NCBI GenBank assembly: GCA_964304625.1
Contig: OZ199840.1
Coordinates: 8,122,001-8,186,000 of the forward strand
Source: Kudoa neothunni
Taxonomy: Eukaryota > Cnidaria
Direction of reading: 5' to 3'
DNA length: 64,000 nucleotides
Below, in pieces: positions 36,534-50,339 of the stretch. The notes under the pieces were generated by a model. It was not told where the DNA came from, did no database searches, and was given only the letters and a program-made list of their open reading frames with translations. A program made the position numbers and the translations under genes. Position 1 is the first letter of the stretch. Every line of letters starts with the position of its first letter.

Positions 36534-38555
36534 TTAGGTTCTTGTGGTGGTAACAGTGGATTCAGTTGTTGGAGTTGTAACAGTTTCTGGGTCTGCAATA
36601 AAGAGTTCCAATTCAACTGGCTCTCCATCATATCTGCGCTTTACAATCACTGTAGCCGATTTATATTCAGGAACATCGAAGAAAGTGATTCTTGAATTGC
36701 ATGGCTCATTCCAACCGTTTGTTCGGTCGTGCACAGCAAGAATCTTTGTTTCCTGCTCCTTAGTTTTTTCCACAAATGTAAAGTCACAAATTCCATCCGT
36801 TCTATCTCCCACCTTTACTGTTATTTCCAAATCATTTTCTGTCCATTTATATCCAAGTTCTACCTTTTTAAATAGAGACCCTAAAATTTATATTAATTTT
36901 TAAATTTACACCTCTATAGTACCTGTTCTAACATTTTTCGTGAGAGCTTCAGTTTCCGAGTAGAATCTCTGTGGAACTGCTTTAAAAGTGTATTCTGTAT
37001 CCGGTTGCAGCTTAGTGACAGTAAATTCTGAAGTGCACAAGCCATAGCAGTTGTAGGATTCTTCACACACCGATCGAACAAAATTAATTGTGCCTTTCAA
37101 TGCTTGCATTATCATACACTCTGCTTTATAGTTTTCGTGATCTATTTGTTGTGGAACTATCACAACATTTTGAGGGTATGTTGTAATGTCAGCGGTAACA
37201 TCATCAATTTTAGCTATTTATTATTATTATTATTAATATTCAGAAAATAAATCCTTATACCAGTTTTAAAAATTTTATTTATCTGAATCGCATCAGCTTC
37301 ACTACTCGAAGCTTTGTACTGTACATTAACCACATATTTGGTATCGGCCTCAAGATGTAATAATTTTATATCATTTTCACACGAAGCAAAAACAGTATGC
37401 CCTTTTAATCCTACACGGTTTGAGTCCACTTTGACGTAGTTCTCTTGTACAAACATTTCCACCTTGCATTGGTCACTGCCTGCATGAAGCGCAGAGACTC
37501 CCAATGTAGCCCCATATGTAAGGATATCCTTTATTTGGAAATCTTTTTTATCAGCTAACGATATAAGTTAAAACATTATTAATGATAATTAAATACTTGA
37601 CATCAACATTGATTCGGTTTCTACACCTCTAGCGGATATTTTGACATGAAATTCTTTATTACTGCTTTTATTATAATCTGTTTCCATTGTAACATTTTGA
37701 CATATTTGGTAACATTTAATACCATCACCGAGTCCGCATTTAGATTCTAAAGTTCCATCTTTTTTAACAATTTCAAATTTGCAAATAGTGTCGGGAATAG
37801 GTTCTTCGAATATGATGTCTATTTTGTTATCAGCTGCATTAGCTGCGATTCTCACAGGATATCGTTTCAGTAGGTCTTTCTTATTACTTAGAAACATATT
37901 TTTATCAAAGAAAAGTTTTGGATTGTGTGGTCCACAGTAAAGTTCAAGGGGTTTATTGTAGATATTGTATAAACTTCTAAGCATGTATTCAGCACCACAT
38001 TGAGGCTGTGAATCAAGGATGTAGCTCTGAACAGTAAACTGTCCAGATCTGATCTGACAAACGAAAGGAGATTCCTCGCACATGTGTTTGACGACGAATG
38101 CCACAGTTGATCCATCAAAGTGGTATGAGGAGAAGGGGACAGATGAAGTAGCTAGAGAATAATATTAAATGAGAATGTAACTTTCGATAAATATACTGTG
38201 AACAACTTTGAGGTAGTCTGTTTTGGCTTTTGAGGCTATTTGAAGAAAATGATGAGGAGCGATGTGATCAGTATGAAAAGTGTATTCTCCGCTGCAAGGA
38301 ACCTCACAAATGTTTCGACTACCACAGCTCACATCTCGATAAAAATAATAAGTATCGTCTTTGGTGAATAACTTGATGCGACAAAGATGAGTTGGGTTTC
38401 CTTCTAGGGTCAGATGAATGGCATTCTTATGCAGCTGATTATCTCTTACGATGTAATACCTATGAAGTTGAACTATGTACAGAATTATTTATCGACAGTT
38501 ATTCAATTAGGTCACCTGTATAAAAAAGGGTAAAGCACAAAAAAGCGAATTTCAT
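36534..38555 (-). CDS. Modular cysteine-rich secreted protein, copy B
   Basis: Same six-exon layout, signal peptide (MKFAFLCFTLFYT) and Thr-rich C-terminus as the copy at 20937-22955; no membrane helix. Against copy A, substitutions cluster in the region from 'CKFEI' to 'ISARG' at the end of exon 3 (about 37610-37795). A smaller cluster lies in exon 4 ('SSSEADAIQ' against 'SSGDENAIQ'). The rest is close to identical. All modules and cysteines are kept, so both copies are probably expressed proteins. The family was not recognised. Confidence 0.85.
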
Positions 38556-39187
38556 AATTTTGTGCTATTGCCGATCGCAAATAATGAATTCAATACGTAT
38601 TAACGAACTTTTATATTATTTAGATAAGTTAATTTAGTTATTTGAGTAGGAGTGGTTAGGATTAAATAAAGGTTCTAGAAATGTAAAACAATTTTTTTTT
38701 AATACACCAATGTTTCACATCTTAACTTATTGTAATATTAAAATTACCATATGTTTTATTTTCGTAACTATAAATAATTAATTTATTGATAGATTTAAAA
38801 ACTTAATATCCATCGCGAACTGAAATTATTTTAGGTAGTATCATAAAGGTAAAAATAGAGATATTTCAATGAATTATATAAATGGAGAATTTGCACAAAG
38901 TTATTCACAATAATATAATACCATCCGAAGCGAGATCGTATATTGTTTAGATTTACATTAATATAAACATAAATAACTGTCATTGGGGAACAAATTGAAT
39001 GGTTTAAAACTTCCGATAACTCTCGTCATATACAAATATATATTATCGGAGTTGGTTTTACAAAGAAAATAATTTAATACAAACTTGAATAATTAATTTG
39101 AATTCATGTATCATTTTAATATAATATCTCAACTAATTATATACAGAATGGTGAAACTATTACTTTACTATGTTGATTAAGAAATTT

Positions 39188-42107
39188 GAATTATAAAATT
39201 ACAAAATATTTCGTTACCTATTAGATCATTTATTTCATAAAAATTAATAATTTTCCTTAGTGAATTCAATTATTATTAATATTTAAGGTTAAATACATTT
39301 ATAAATTCTTCATGATACCGATGAAGTCATTACTTTCAATCTTTTTAAATTTAAAGCGTTGAAAATTATAAAACATTTGAACAAGTAAATTAAATACAAA
39401 TTTTAAAAATAAATTTTTGAGTAAAACAATAATATACTCATCTCCAAATCCTCTGAAACCCGATCCAACCTATTAAAACGACCCCTCGTGTTAATTCAGA
39501 TCTACCAGAACTTAAATATTCATATACTTTGTTACATGAAACACATTTTAATCAGTTAAAACTATTATATTAGATGAATAAAATAAAATATAATTATTAA
39601 TAAATTTTCCAGTAGGAATTGAATAATTTGAGCAACGTTCTTGTTGGCCACCGGAAAAGTTATCGACAAAAAATATTTTAATTATTTTATAAAAGTCAAT
39701 ATAAAAATTTTTCCTTATTATTCTGATACAAAATAAAAGGAAAGGTGCAAATTTTTTGTTTATTTGGTTTTCATTTCATAATTCAAAGGATGACCCAAAA
39801 TTTCTTTTAGAAGTTTTTTAGTGATTTTTTCATAAAGAAAATTTTAATATTTCTACATGTGACTAATTTCTACGAGGTATCACTGAGACATTTTGAACGA
39901 GCAATAAAGATTAATTTTACGCTTTAAACCTTTTTCTTCAAATTATGAGGAAAAACTAGCAGTCATTTAAGTGCAGATTTTATATATCTATCAATTAAAT
40001 TTTTAAAGAAGAATGATCATATTTTAAACTTATTTTGTTTAGATCTCTTGTAAAAAATACTCATCTCTAGTTATTCGCATTAATTTAAATTTAAAGTGAT
40101 TTATAAATTGCTGAAAGACTATAATATCGACCTCAATTAGTTTGGTGTAGAAAACACCCAAGAAACTTTTGAGTGTTTCAAATAAATAATCTTATTATTA
40201 ATTTATATTAAATATGTTATTAGTCATATAAAACAGGATGGATAATTTATAAATATCTGTGTTACAGTTGACGAATTTTCCCTTATTTACTTAAGGTATC
40301 TTACCAAAATCTCGAAAAAACTAAAGTTACATTAGGAAATATTAGATTTGTATCCTAACAAAATCCTTCTTATACAAAACAACCATATTCTAAAATAATT
40401 TGTTGCATAACCAATAAAAATAAGTCAGTTATATTTATATTAAAAAAATAAAGAATGAATTAAAATAGGGAATCTTGCACATAGGTTTTCAAGGTCTCAA
40501 ACACAATTCCTATAAAAATATTTCTTCCCAAAAAATTGTTGAAATAAACATTATTTTATCGTCATTAAAACTATCTCGAAAAATGGACCAAAAATTATTT
40601 AAATTATTCAAAAATATAATCAGGAAAACCTGGATTAAGTTATTTAATAATTCTCATGGTATACCCCCCAGATTAAATTCATATTACCCCTTTTATTTTT
40701 ATTAAGGGTCGAGTTTTATTTATTTATTCAAAAATATTTTAAATGTTCATTGCAAATTGATTTTTACACTTTTAAAAATCAGATTTCTTTGAATATAAGG
40801 CAGTATTTAAGAATGTTAGTGCACAATAAATGAGCTTACTCTCATCTCATATTTACACCATTTATTGGCCAAATAAGTTATAGTTTATAAACAGTGTTAG
40901 AATTAACACTTCAATGTCAAATTCCAAATTTTTGGATAAATTCTTAGAACTTATTCTTCAAAACAACCACAGGATATTTCTTAACAAATTTTCACGAAAA
41001 TAATGATACGTTCATTAAAGAGATGCTGAAAGCTTCTTTAGTTTAGAACCCGCTATCGCCAGCTTTTGGTGTATTATAACACCAATAGTAAACTAAAAAC
41101 AACCTGTTATGATACTTATAGATCTTATCTTTATAGAAAGCCGAGTATAATGTAGTTCAAAAATAGTTATTCGTTATAAAATTAAAAATAAAATATATTC
41201 AGCTATCAAAGTAAAAATCAAGTTTGACTGTAGAGTTTCAGTAATAATAAATAATAGATGCGAAATACGATTTTATTGTTCTATATAACTTTGAATGTCT
41301 GTTAAACAAAACTAGAGACTATTATCGAAAAATCGATCATTTAATTCCATATTTGTATTTCATTATTTCAACATAACAAGCAAATACAGATCGCATTGTA
41401 ATCATGCTTGTATTTTAGGATTATTTTTGTATTATCCTACTTGAAACGAGTGATTATCATGTTTTTAGAATTAGATTATTAAAAAAATCATTATTTTTAC
41501 GATTCGAACGTGTAGATAAATTTTATTTATATTCTAAGAATATAAATAACATGGTGTTGGATAACTATTGAGTTAGCAGAATTTTGGAACTTTTCCCGCA
41601 CTATGGTCGATATCTATAGCATATGAACATTATTCTGATATATCATGGAACATACTTAGTTAAATGAACCTAATCTTATTTTTGATACATTGTCATAATG
41701 AATAAGTTGGGATTAAACTAAGTACCTTATTGATAGAAAAGGATTAAGAACGATTTTTTATTTGTCATTTATAGAAACAAATGGGCAAATAGAAACCGAG
41801 AAAAACATTTGTTTGGTTTTTGATTAAATAAGCTATCACATGGGCATAAATATTAATTCGTATAATAAGTAAAACAATAAGTATATAATATTTGTAGTGG
41901 TGAAGCCTTTCATTATTTTTTATATCATTTATAATAGCTGAATATGACATGGAAAAATTTTAACAAAGAAATGAAATTGTTTCTATAGCATACACATAGA
42001 TATATTCCAATGGGGCTTAAATACACACCTTATTCGCAATTTTAACACATTAAATGCGCAGGCTTATGGAATATACGTTAATTACTGGTTGTTACGTTTC
42101 TTGTTGA
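39188..42107. other. Intergenic, no gene seen
   Basis: AT-rich spacer between segment B and the GalNAc-transferase gene. Several short open frames exist but none has coding character or conserved motifs. Confidence 0.5.
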
Positions 42108-44150
42108 ATGATCACTTCAAAATATTTGCGTATTGGAAGGATTTCCAAATTATTGTTGATAATGATTATGTGTGTGACGTTGGTGTTGTTGTTAACAATT
42201 GCATATGGAAAAGTGGCCTTACATTTGAATATCAATGAAAATGGTCTTTTTACCGGAGATTTACTTGATACTCCATTGTTAACTAAAATCTTGCACAATA
42301 ATGCATCCTCATACACTCACCCAAGAAATTATTTCTTTGGAAAATATTACACTATCAACTATTTTAAACGTCATTTCTATACCGAATTGCTTACTGGAGA
42401 TCAACTCACTGTTACATCACAGCGAAATTATCCAGGGAAAAATGGTAAGGCTGTGACCATTTCGCATGGTCCCGACAAGCCTAATGATCCATATTGGACC
42501 GAATTCCACAAATACGAATTTAACGTAATGGCCAGTGATAAAATCCCTATCAATAGAGAAGTACCGAAAAAATTGATGCATAAGTATATTGCGATTGTTT
42601 TATTTGGTGGAGATAGTATTTGTTTGTTTAGATGTTATCAAATGAAATATCCAACCAACCTTCCCAAAGCTTCTATTATTATTGTTTTTCATAATGAAGC
42701 CAATTCTACATTGTTCCGAACTATTCACACCGCTTACACAAGATCTCCTTTATATTTGATTGAAGAAATAATTTTGGTTGATGATGCTAGTGATCTAGTG
42801 AAATATCGTAATTAATCTCTGTGATGGTGGTAGAAACTTGCAGTTGATGTCTTGTCTTTTAGCACACCTGGGCGAAAATCTCATGGAACACATAAAATTT
42901 TATCCTAGTGTGAAAGTTATTCGCCAACCGAAACGGGTCGGACTTACCTACTCCAAAATTACTGGCTCCAAATACGCCAAAGGAGCTGTACTTGTGTTTC
43001 TAGATTCACATTGTGAATGTTATGATGGATGGTTGGAACCGTTGTTATATTCTATTCACCTCAACCCACACATCGCTGTCACACCTATCATTGATGTTAT
43101 TCATTACAATGACTTTAGTATCAGCTCCAACATTATTGATTACGCTAATGTTGGAGTGTTCAATTTTAAATTGGATTTCAACTGGAAAGGGGCCGATATG
43201 CCTCATAATATGATCCTTAAGTCACCAACTATGGCGGGCGGACTTTTTGCTATTGATAGAGAATTCTTTTTCAAATCTGGTTCTTATGACGAGGGTATGG
43301 GATTCTGGGGTGGAGAAAACCTCGAAATGTCCTTCAGAGTATGATCTACCTTGGTTGTATACCAGCATTAATCTCATGTGACTGTTGATATTTAGTTGTG
43401 GACGTGCGCTGAGGGTATCTACATTCATCATTGTTCGATTGTTGGTCATGTGTTTCGAGACAACTCACCACATTCACTACCCTCCAACTCGGTGCTTATA
43501 AACAAGATTCGTGTAGCTGAAGTTTGGCTTGACGAATTCAAACCGGCCTTCTACAACCATTTTACTTCTGCGAAGAATCTCGACTACGGAGATATATCCT
43601 CAAGAATCGAATTACGCAAAAATCTCAATTGTAGATCCTTCCGTTGGTATCTCGACAACATTGCTACTATGGTCTCACTCCCTGACACACAACCCTACGC
43701 TACCGGCTCTTTGTCCATCCATTCTCAAAGAAATTTTTGTATGGACAGTTATGGAAAAGCGGGTCCTCTCAAAGTTGTTAAATGCCATCAACATGGAGGA
43801 AATCAGAATTTTATCTTTAACCACAAAAATGAAATTCGATCTGGTGATTTCTGCTTGGACACCATGGACCACAGCCTTAATGGTCAGGTTCATGTAGAAA
43901 AATGTCATGATAACAAGGGAAATCAACAATTTTTTTACAAAAAGGTTTTCTATTTGGATAGTTTTCTATTTTGTATTTCCCTCCATTGTAGGAATATCTC
44001 ATATCTGTCAACGATAGTTTCAGTCGCTTATGTCTTCAGTTAGATGATAATGGTTCTACTAGAAAATCTGTCAGACTAGCTCGCTGTAATGTCCATAACC
44101 CCAATCAAATTTGGGCTTTCTCAAATTATGGTGAGGATATACCCAAATAG
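42108..44150 (+). CDS. Polypeptide N-acetylgalactosaminyltransferase (pp-GalNAc-T), 627 aa
   Basis: Golgi enzyme that starts mucin-type O-glycosylation by moving GalNAc from UDP-GalNAc to Ser/Thr. Four exons (42108-42807, 42863-43338, 43396-43944, 43992-44150) with introns of 55, 57 and 47 nt give 1884 nt in frame. It is a type II membrane protein with a hydrophobic anchor at about residues 15-33. GT-A domain: 'ASIIIVFHNEANSTLFRTI', 'EEIILVDDASD', the metal-binding DxH in 'FLDSHCECYDGWLEPLL', the Gal/GalNAc-T motif 'AGGLFAIDREFFF', then 'YDEGMGFWGGENLE' and 'VGHVFRDNSPH'. The usual Asp of 'GMDIWGGEN' is Gly here. The C-terminus is a ricin-type lectin domain with QxW-like repeats (NQNFIF, NQQFFY, NQIWAF) and CLD motifs. 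Length is normal for the family; the isoform was not assigned. Confidence 0.95.
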
Positions 44151-47100
44151 ATATTAGGAAGAATTATTTGTAAACTTTATAAAGTATTTATTATTTTTAA
44201 GCTAATTTACATTTTCTTCTCTTCACATATTTATTTTTAAATGTTTTTAATTCATTCAGCGCAGAGTTTAGGTATGGTATCAACCTGCGCAATTCATATA
44301 TTGTCTGTTTTGGTACTAATGAGGTCTTTTATTACTTTAAATTTTGTGATATTATTTGAAAATTTTCAAATATAAGTGTTTTCATTTTTTATAGAAGTTA
44401 AATTTTAATTTAATAATTAATATTAGTAGTGGCGCTAATTTCTAACATTTATAAGTGAATATTTTTTTCCATTGTTTGAAAAATTTTTATTTAAATTCGG
44501 TTTAATAAGTTAATAATAATAATAATGGGAAAATCGAAAGGAATTTTTCTCTTCAATTAAAATGTACAAGCCCAGTATTTCCCAGCTAAAATCCAATATG
44601 TGTGCAATAGCGAGTTTCTGCAGATCATCCACGTTGTACATATTACAGCGAAGATGGAAAATTATACTTCTACGCAAGTCTTATGTATCATGAAAAAAAT
44701 AAATTTGATCAAATGGATCTAAAAGCCAATTTTTTAAATCCTCTCATATTAACCTAAACTGGTTTTAAATTAAAAATTTAAATTAAAACTAAATTTAAAT
44801 TATATTTTTTGAATATTGCACAGTTATGGTGGCAAATAAGAAAAATAAGTTTTGGATTAATGTCAATATAAAATATGTTTCAATCAAATGTTTGTTGAAA
44901 ACACGGAGTCTGTTATCAATTTTTCGCTTTCCACAACCCATTGTGGCTTAACCTAAAAGTCGTCTGGCTTGACTATACGTAAACTTGATTTTATAGTTAC
45001 TTATGTAATTATAATAAAAGACAAAATATTTTAAAATTCTTTTAACAAAAAAATGCAAAGATTTTATGGTGTATTATTCCATGGTTTTAGTACAGCTTAT
45101 TAAATTAGATGATTTTTAGTGGCGCAATTTTGTTGCTTATTGCAGGGCTAACATGTTTTTATCGAGCTTCGCTCCAAAAATATAAATATAAGTCACTAAT
45201 TACCATAATTTTGATCTTATAATTTAATTGTTGTGTTAGAAAAGTGCATATTACATTAAATTCAGATTGTGGCCAAGATGGTTATTATGTATTTTTCAGG
45301 AATTCGCCAAAAAGTGCGCAACATAAATTGTGTGCACCTTAACTATGTAATTGCGCATGCATGGAAATAATATTGAAGTATTATCCTTAGAATAAGTTAA
45401 TTAAAAGTTATTTTTTGAAATAACTTGCTAAAAATTTTCATTTTGTAATTTTACATATTAGTGCATCATTGGGCAGAAATTTTACAATCCATCGGTATCT
45501 TGAAATAAAACACCCAGTGTAATTTTGAGAGAGCATTTGTTAGTTTCTACGCATTTACAAAGTATTCGATATGGTCATTTTTACTTAAAATTGATTTCAA
45601 ACATTTTTTCTATTGTTAATATTTATCATTGGTATTTATGGATGTGTCTTTATATTCTGAACAATGTACAATATACCACTAAATTAATAATATTTTTAAA
45701 TTAAATAGTATTTTCAAAAATTAAAAATTATTTGTTAATTTATAAATTTTTCCCAAATTTGTTTCTTTCCAAATGCGAACGATATGTAAATATTAATGTA
45801 AGATATTTACCAACAATATTTTTAAATTGTTATTTCTTGTATTCTTATGATATAGATTTATACATCATTTGTGTTAAAAATATAATGTCTATTATAGAGT
45901 TATTTTATAAACAGATAATTATATTAATTTAACTTGTAACAAAAAATACAATTAGTTTGTTATATATTTTTAATTTATTTTTATAATCCGTTGTTTTAAG
46001 ATTAATTTGTTATCGATTAACTTATTTCCCTGAATCATAAATAATTTATAAAAGAAATTCACTATTATGGATTTTAATCGATACAGAAAAAGGTTCCTAT
46101 TTGCAGAAGCACAAAATTGCACAACCTTATGCGATTATAACTAAAATTTCTTTAGTTTCCTATAAGAATTGTTCAAATTTAAATTATTCAAAAAATTTCA
46201 AATCCTTCATATATCACTATCGTGCACTGATTGGAGTATTTAGAAGGGATAAAAATATTCCGCTCTATGTAGCCGTTAGATTGTGTGCGCACAAAAATTG
46301 ATAAACATTTCGATATTAATGTGTTGTATGAATATTATCAAACAACATGTTATAAATGTTATTTTTTGTCAATTCATTCATTTTAATACTTCATGTGAAG
46401 TTTAATGGCATTAATTTTATCCAACTGCATCAATCTATTTTTATCTGGCAAATTGTAGATAAAGACTTACAAATATTACTATTCAAAAAATCTTGATTTT
46501 ATTTAATTTAATAAACAGATAACAAGAAAATTTAATTAAAGTTGAACCAAGTTCATTCGATTTTAGTTTATTCGAACGATTTTTAAAAATTTAGTCGAAT
46601 CTGATGTATATTCTAAATATGGATTTAGGACTAACCGAAACCTCAATAACAGCAATCCGAAACAACTTTTCGCTCGAATTTTCCGATGGAAGTACACTGA
46701 AATCTGAACTATCGCCAAATTAATATGTCGCGTGTATTTATTTTTATGATGCGTTTTATCGTTATCTGTTCAATTTAAATGTATATTTTATTAATAGAAA
46801 CAAAATAACATAAATAATAAGATATTTTAAGTTTAAAATGCAATCATATTGATTGTAAACAAATAAATGCTGCGGAAGGACAAATTATCTTTCAAATTTT
46901 CGTGATTAATTTTATATAATAAATAATGGAATTTATAACACTCTTTAGTCCAAAACTATTAGTCAATTCATAAGACCAATTTATCTTTGAAACTGGCTTA
47001 ACTGAACAATCATCACATTTTTGTTTTTTCCGATAATGTCCCCACTTTTAAAGTCTTACCGAGTCGTAATTTTCACCGATTACTAGCAGACACAAACAAT

Positions 47101-47579
47101 AAGATCTATTTTAAATAAAGAGGAAACATTGAAGATCATTATGGACAAATCGGAGAGAACACTTTAGATTGATCCTTAAATTACTCTGCCACTCTTATAC
47201 GTGCAACTGAAAATATCAAGATACATAAGATATTGTTAATTTAGCGATAATAACTCATTTAATATATTTTAGAAAGTTTAATTCTAATGTAACACAGCAG
47301 CATTTTGAACTCACGTATTAATGTTATGCACACACCGACTACATTGGATCTAGAAATACAGTATTTTAAAGTAATATTATCACTTTTTATTCGCCATTTT
47401 AACTTATGTATTTTAGAATTGTTTGTTAAAAATATAAAACAAACATAGAATAATGACAAATAAAATATGCAAAAAACTTTAATTTTCTACTTTGCACATG
47501 TGCAACCACACAACCTAACAGGCACGTGGCGCCAGAGTATGCAGTGTATACCCTGGTGGATACAAAATGAAAAAAAAGA
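44151..47579. other. Intergenic, no gene seen
   Basis: AT-rich spacer. A 66-codon frame at 46101-46301 (+) shows no recognisable motif and is probably chance. A GC palindromic patch (TGCGCATGCA) occurs at about 45353. Confidence 0.5.
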
Positions 47580-48603
47580 GACTAAACTACACGATACGGG
47601 GCCGCTTCAGTAAAAGCCGGAATAAATCTAAATATTCAAACTATACGATAAAATTATTGTTTATTTCTTTAAAAAATGAACTTAATTCGCATTTTTTATA
47701 TTTTCTTTCGAAAATATAATCCGATATATAATCGTAGAGCGATTCAAGGTTTTTGTTTGTAATGCTACGGTACTTTTTCTTGAAAGCAACCCAAATAGCT
47801 TCATTTCGGTTAGTATGGACACCAGTACCCGAATCGAAGGAATATTTGTGCGTCACGGTTTCGTGAAGAAATCCAAGTTCATTTACACGTCGATTTCCTG
47901 CCCAGCTATCGGTCCACAGAATCGAACTTTCCATCACTCTATTTTAAATGATATTTTCAAGAATGTTGCGGTTCCTTTTGTTGGTTAACTCAAAAAAACA
48001 ATCGCCACTCTCATCTATACCATCAACTATCCAATATTGTGCTTTTTCAACAGACGATTAACGTTGTATTTGCGTTTAGTGACAGCAATTTGATCAATTT
48101 GCACTATAATATTTTCACATCCAATTTTTTTATTTTCATCGGTGATTTTTTGGGCGATAATACTCCGCATTAATTCCCTCCAATCAAGAATCGTACTATG
48201 CAATGAACTTTCAGTACGGGTTTGGATTTCTTCGTATGTCACGCTTTTGAGTTGGATGTGCAATACGAAAAAAAGAAAAGTTTCCATTATGGGAGATTAG
48301 AATGTTGAAAAATTGAGCCAACTCATATTTTTTTTCTTTTACAATCTGTGCAGCGAAAAAAAATCATTCAGAGACTTATCAAAAATTTCTCGCATCATGC
48401 ATCCACATTCACATTTCTTCTGTGAAGAAATAAGGCCGAGATTTTAAAGGGTTTTTATAGTATACATCGTAGCATATTTAAAAACCCCATAATCAATGGC
48501 CTTTATGATGTCAAGATTTTCTAAATCAAAGTTTTTTAGCGGGAAACTCAGTTCTCGACCATTGCCGACTTTTACCGAAATGGCCGTATTGTGTAGTTTA
48601 GCC
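47580..48603 (-). mobile_element. Merlin-type (ISXO2/IS1595-related) DNA transposon, 1.0 kb with both inverted repeats
   Basis: The terminal inverted repeats start GACTAAACTACACGATACGG at 47580 and, on the minus strand, GGCTAAACTACACAATACGG from 48603. They continue with clear similarity for about 38 bp ('GTAAAAGCCGG' / 'GTAAAAGTCGG'). The length and a single minus-strand transposase fit Merlin elements. The flanks are A-rich, so no firm 8-9-bp target duplication can be called. Its presence in an animal genome is normal for this superfamily. Confidence 0.8.
47641..48560 (-). pseudogene. Broken Merlin/ISXO2-like transposase
   Basis: Fragments appear in order on the minus strand. First is 'FDLENLDIIKAIDYGVFKYA' (about 48520-48460), then a zinc-ribbon remnant 'KKCECGCMMREIF' (48410), then 'NIIVQIDQIAVTKRKYN' (about 48120-48070, where the family has vEiDEt-x-k-kyn). 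'SSILWTDSWAGNRRVNELGF' (about 47930-47870) and 'GVHTNRNEAIW' (47820) follow, carrying the second acidic residue and the final Glu. The DDE-type triad can therefore still be read (D, D, E). At least two changes of frame or stops separate the pieces, so the gene is inactive. Confidence 0.8.
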
Positions 48604-50339
48604 AAAAAATTCTCTTATCAACATAGTTTTACATTAAATTAATATTGTCATATTGATTGTTTTGCGTATTTTGCATAAAACAGTAAAATTTTGGTTATTT
48701 TTCGATAGCATAAGCACAACTTGGCACTGCTTCCGAGCCGCCCTATTAATTCTACGAGCGTGCACGAAACTAGCACTTGTCGCATGCGCTGGTTAACACA
48801 GCGGTTTATTGGCGACTGGAAGAAGGATTTCCGCTGCTTCTCGCGACCTTTCGATTCGTTATTCAAATATCAAAATTTTATACACTTGTCTAAACAACTT
48901 TTTATGCTAGTTGATCAGTCTCAAATTAGCAAAAAAATTATTTTTCTCTAAAAACACGAAGCATTACAATTTATGGAGTAAATCATTAATCTCCGTTTTG
49001 TTAACTGTAACAACGTCGTCTGAATCAATCATGAATCATGAATAATAATAATTAATTTCAAAAATATTCGAAATTTTCATACGAAAAAAAAAGTGAACGT
49101 TATTGTTGATGGTAGATCTATCCCAGAGTTTTCACAATTACAGAAATAGCTAGATAAAATTATCAGAAAACTCCAAACTATCTGGTGCAACAAAAAAGAA
49201 TGATTGTGTGACTGTATTATACCAAAACCACTTTTTTTACAGCGAATACAAGAGAAGAATATCGAAGTTTTATTAACTTTATTTAATTTAAGATATTAAA
49301 ATTTCTTAAAAATTCATAAATTAAACTTAAACTTTGTAATTATAATTTTTTTGGTAATCTAATACTGAAGTAAAAACAATGAGTGCTTACCCAAAGCAAA
49401 TACTCATCACACGTGTCTGGAACATAGTTTAACAGAATTTTCAGATAAACTGAATTCGATGGCATTTTAAATGTATATATTTACTAAAAATTAATTCAAT
49501 GCGAAAAAATATCCCACAATTTTAAGTGTGTTGTACACGATATGTCAGACTTGAGTTGGTTAGTTATAGTTATAGTGCTTCGGTCAAATATGTGAAAACA
49601 TTGAAGGTTTTAGTAATCATAGATATCAATACTAAGTTAGGCGTATTTTCTTTGTTGTGGTTTAAATTTCTATAAAAGCATAATGTTAAATTTTTAAAAT
49701 TCAATGTTAATAAAATACAGGAAAGAATATCTAAATTTACCATCTAATGGTTGAGCGAAGAGAAACAATTTTTAATCTTGGGTTTGACTTAAAATAGTGT
49801 ATTTAATTTATTGCATAAGTTGAAACACAACTTATTGCATAAAATAATAGGTGAAATATGAATGAATACAACAAAATAAAAATTTATTCGGTTAATACAT
49901 AATATTTAATTTTTATCAAATTAGAAAAAGAGTTGAACCATTTAACGTTTTTTGAAGGTTAAGTTTTCCTGATATCGGTCTCAAACTCAGCCACTTTTGG
50001 CTATTATAGAATACCGATGTTAGAGACTTAAAGAGAAAACAGTAGTTAATATGAACAACTAAATTTTAAGAAATTTTACGGATAATAGCCGAATCGAAGC
50101 CAGGCGTAATACAAATAAAAACAAAAACACTCAATAAATAATGATCTCCGTATATGTGTACGTGTATAGTTTAAATTATGGTCAATAGTTTGATATTAAA
50201 TAAATTTATATAAAATAAAAACGTGCTACTACACAAAATATACGTTTTAAGGAAAAATAAACCCATGAAATACACCCGACGAATATTACCGAACATAGTA
50301 GGCACACGAGTTGGATTGCGTCCGAGTTTTTTTCGCAGA
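48604..50339. other. Intergenic, upstream of eL42
   Basis: AT-rich. A GC-richer patch at 48720-48860 (right of the Merlin element) has a short open frame on both strands but no recognised domain. The last bases before the eL42 ATG form a pyrimidine tract ending in CGCAG. Confidence 0.45.

Larger units (their letters stand above)
33495..39187. repeat. Segmental duplication, copy B (about 5.7 kb)
   Basis: Direct repeat of 17893-23587 in the same orientation, carrying the same two genes. Differences are rare in introns and spacers but concentrate in the 3' part of exon 3 of both genes. The right edge breaks at the same base as copy A, after 'gttgattaagaaattt'. Confidence 0.93.

Noticed and set aside
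17893-39187. Duplicated segments as a transposable element
   Set aside because: No inverted or direct terminal repeats, target duplication or mobility gene at the edges; the contents are ordinary multi-exon genes.
46101-46301. 66-codon plus-strand frame
   Set aside because: Composition is that of random AT-rich sequence; there are no motifs and no flanking exons.
48648-48951. Overlapping frames on both strands next to the Merlin element
   Set aside because: The GC-richer patch allows chance frames; no domain was recognised on either strand.
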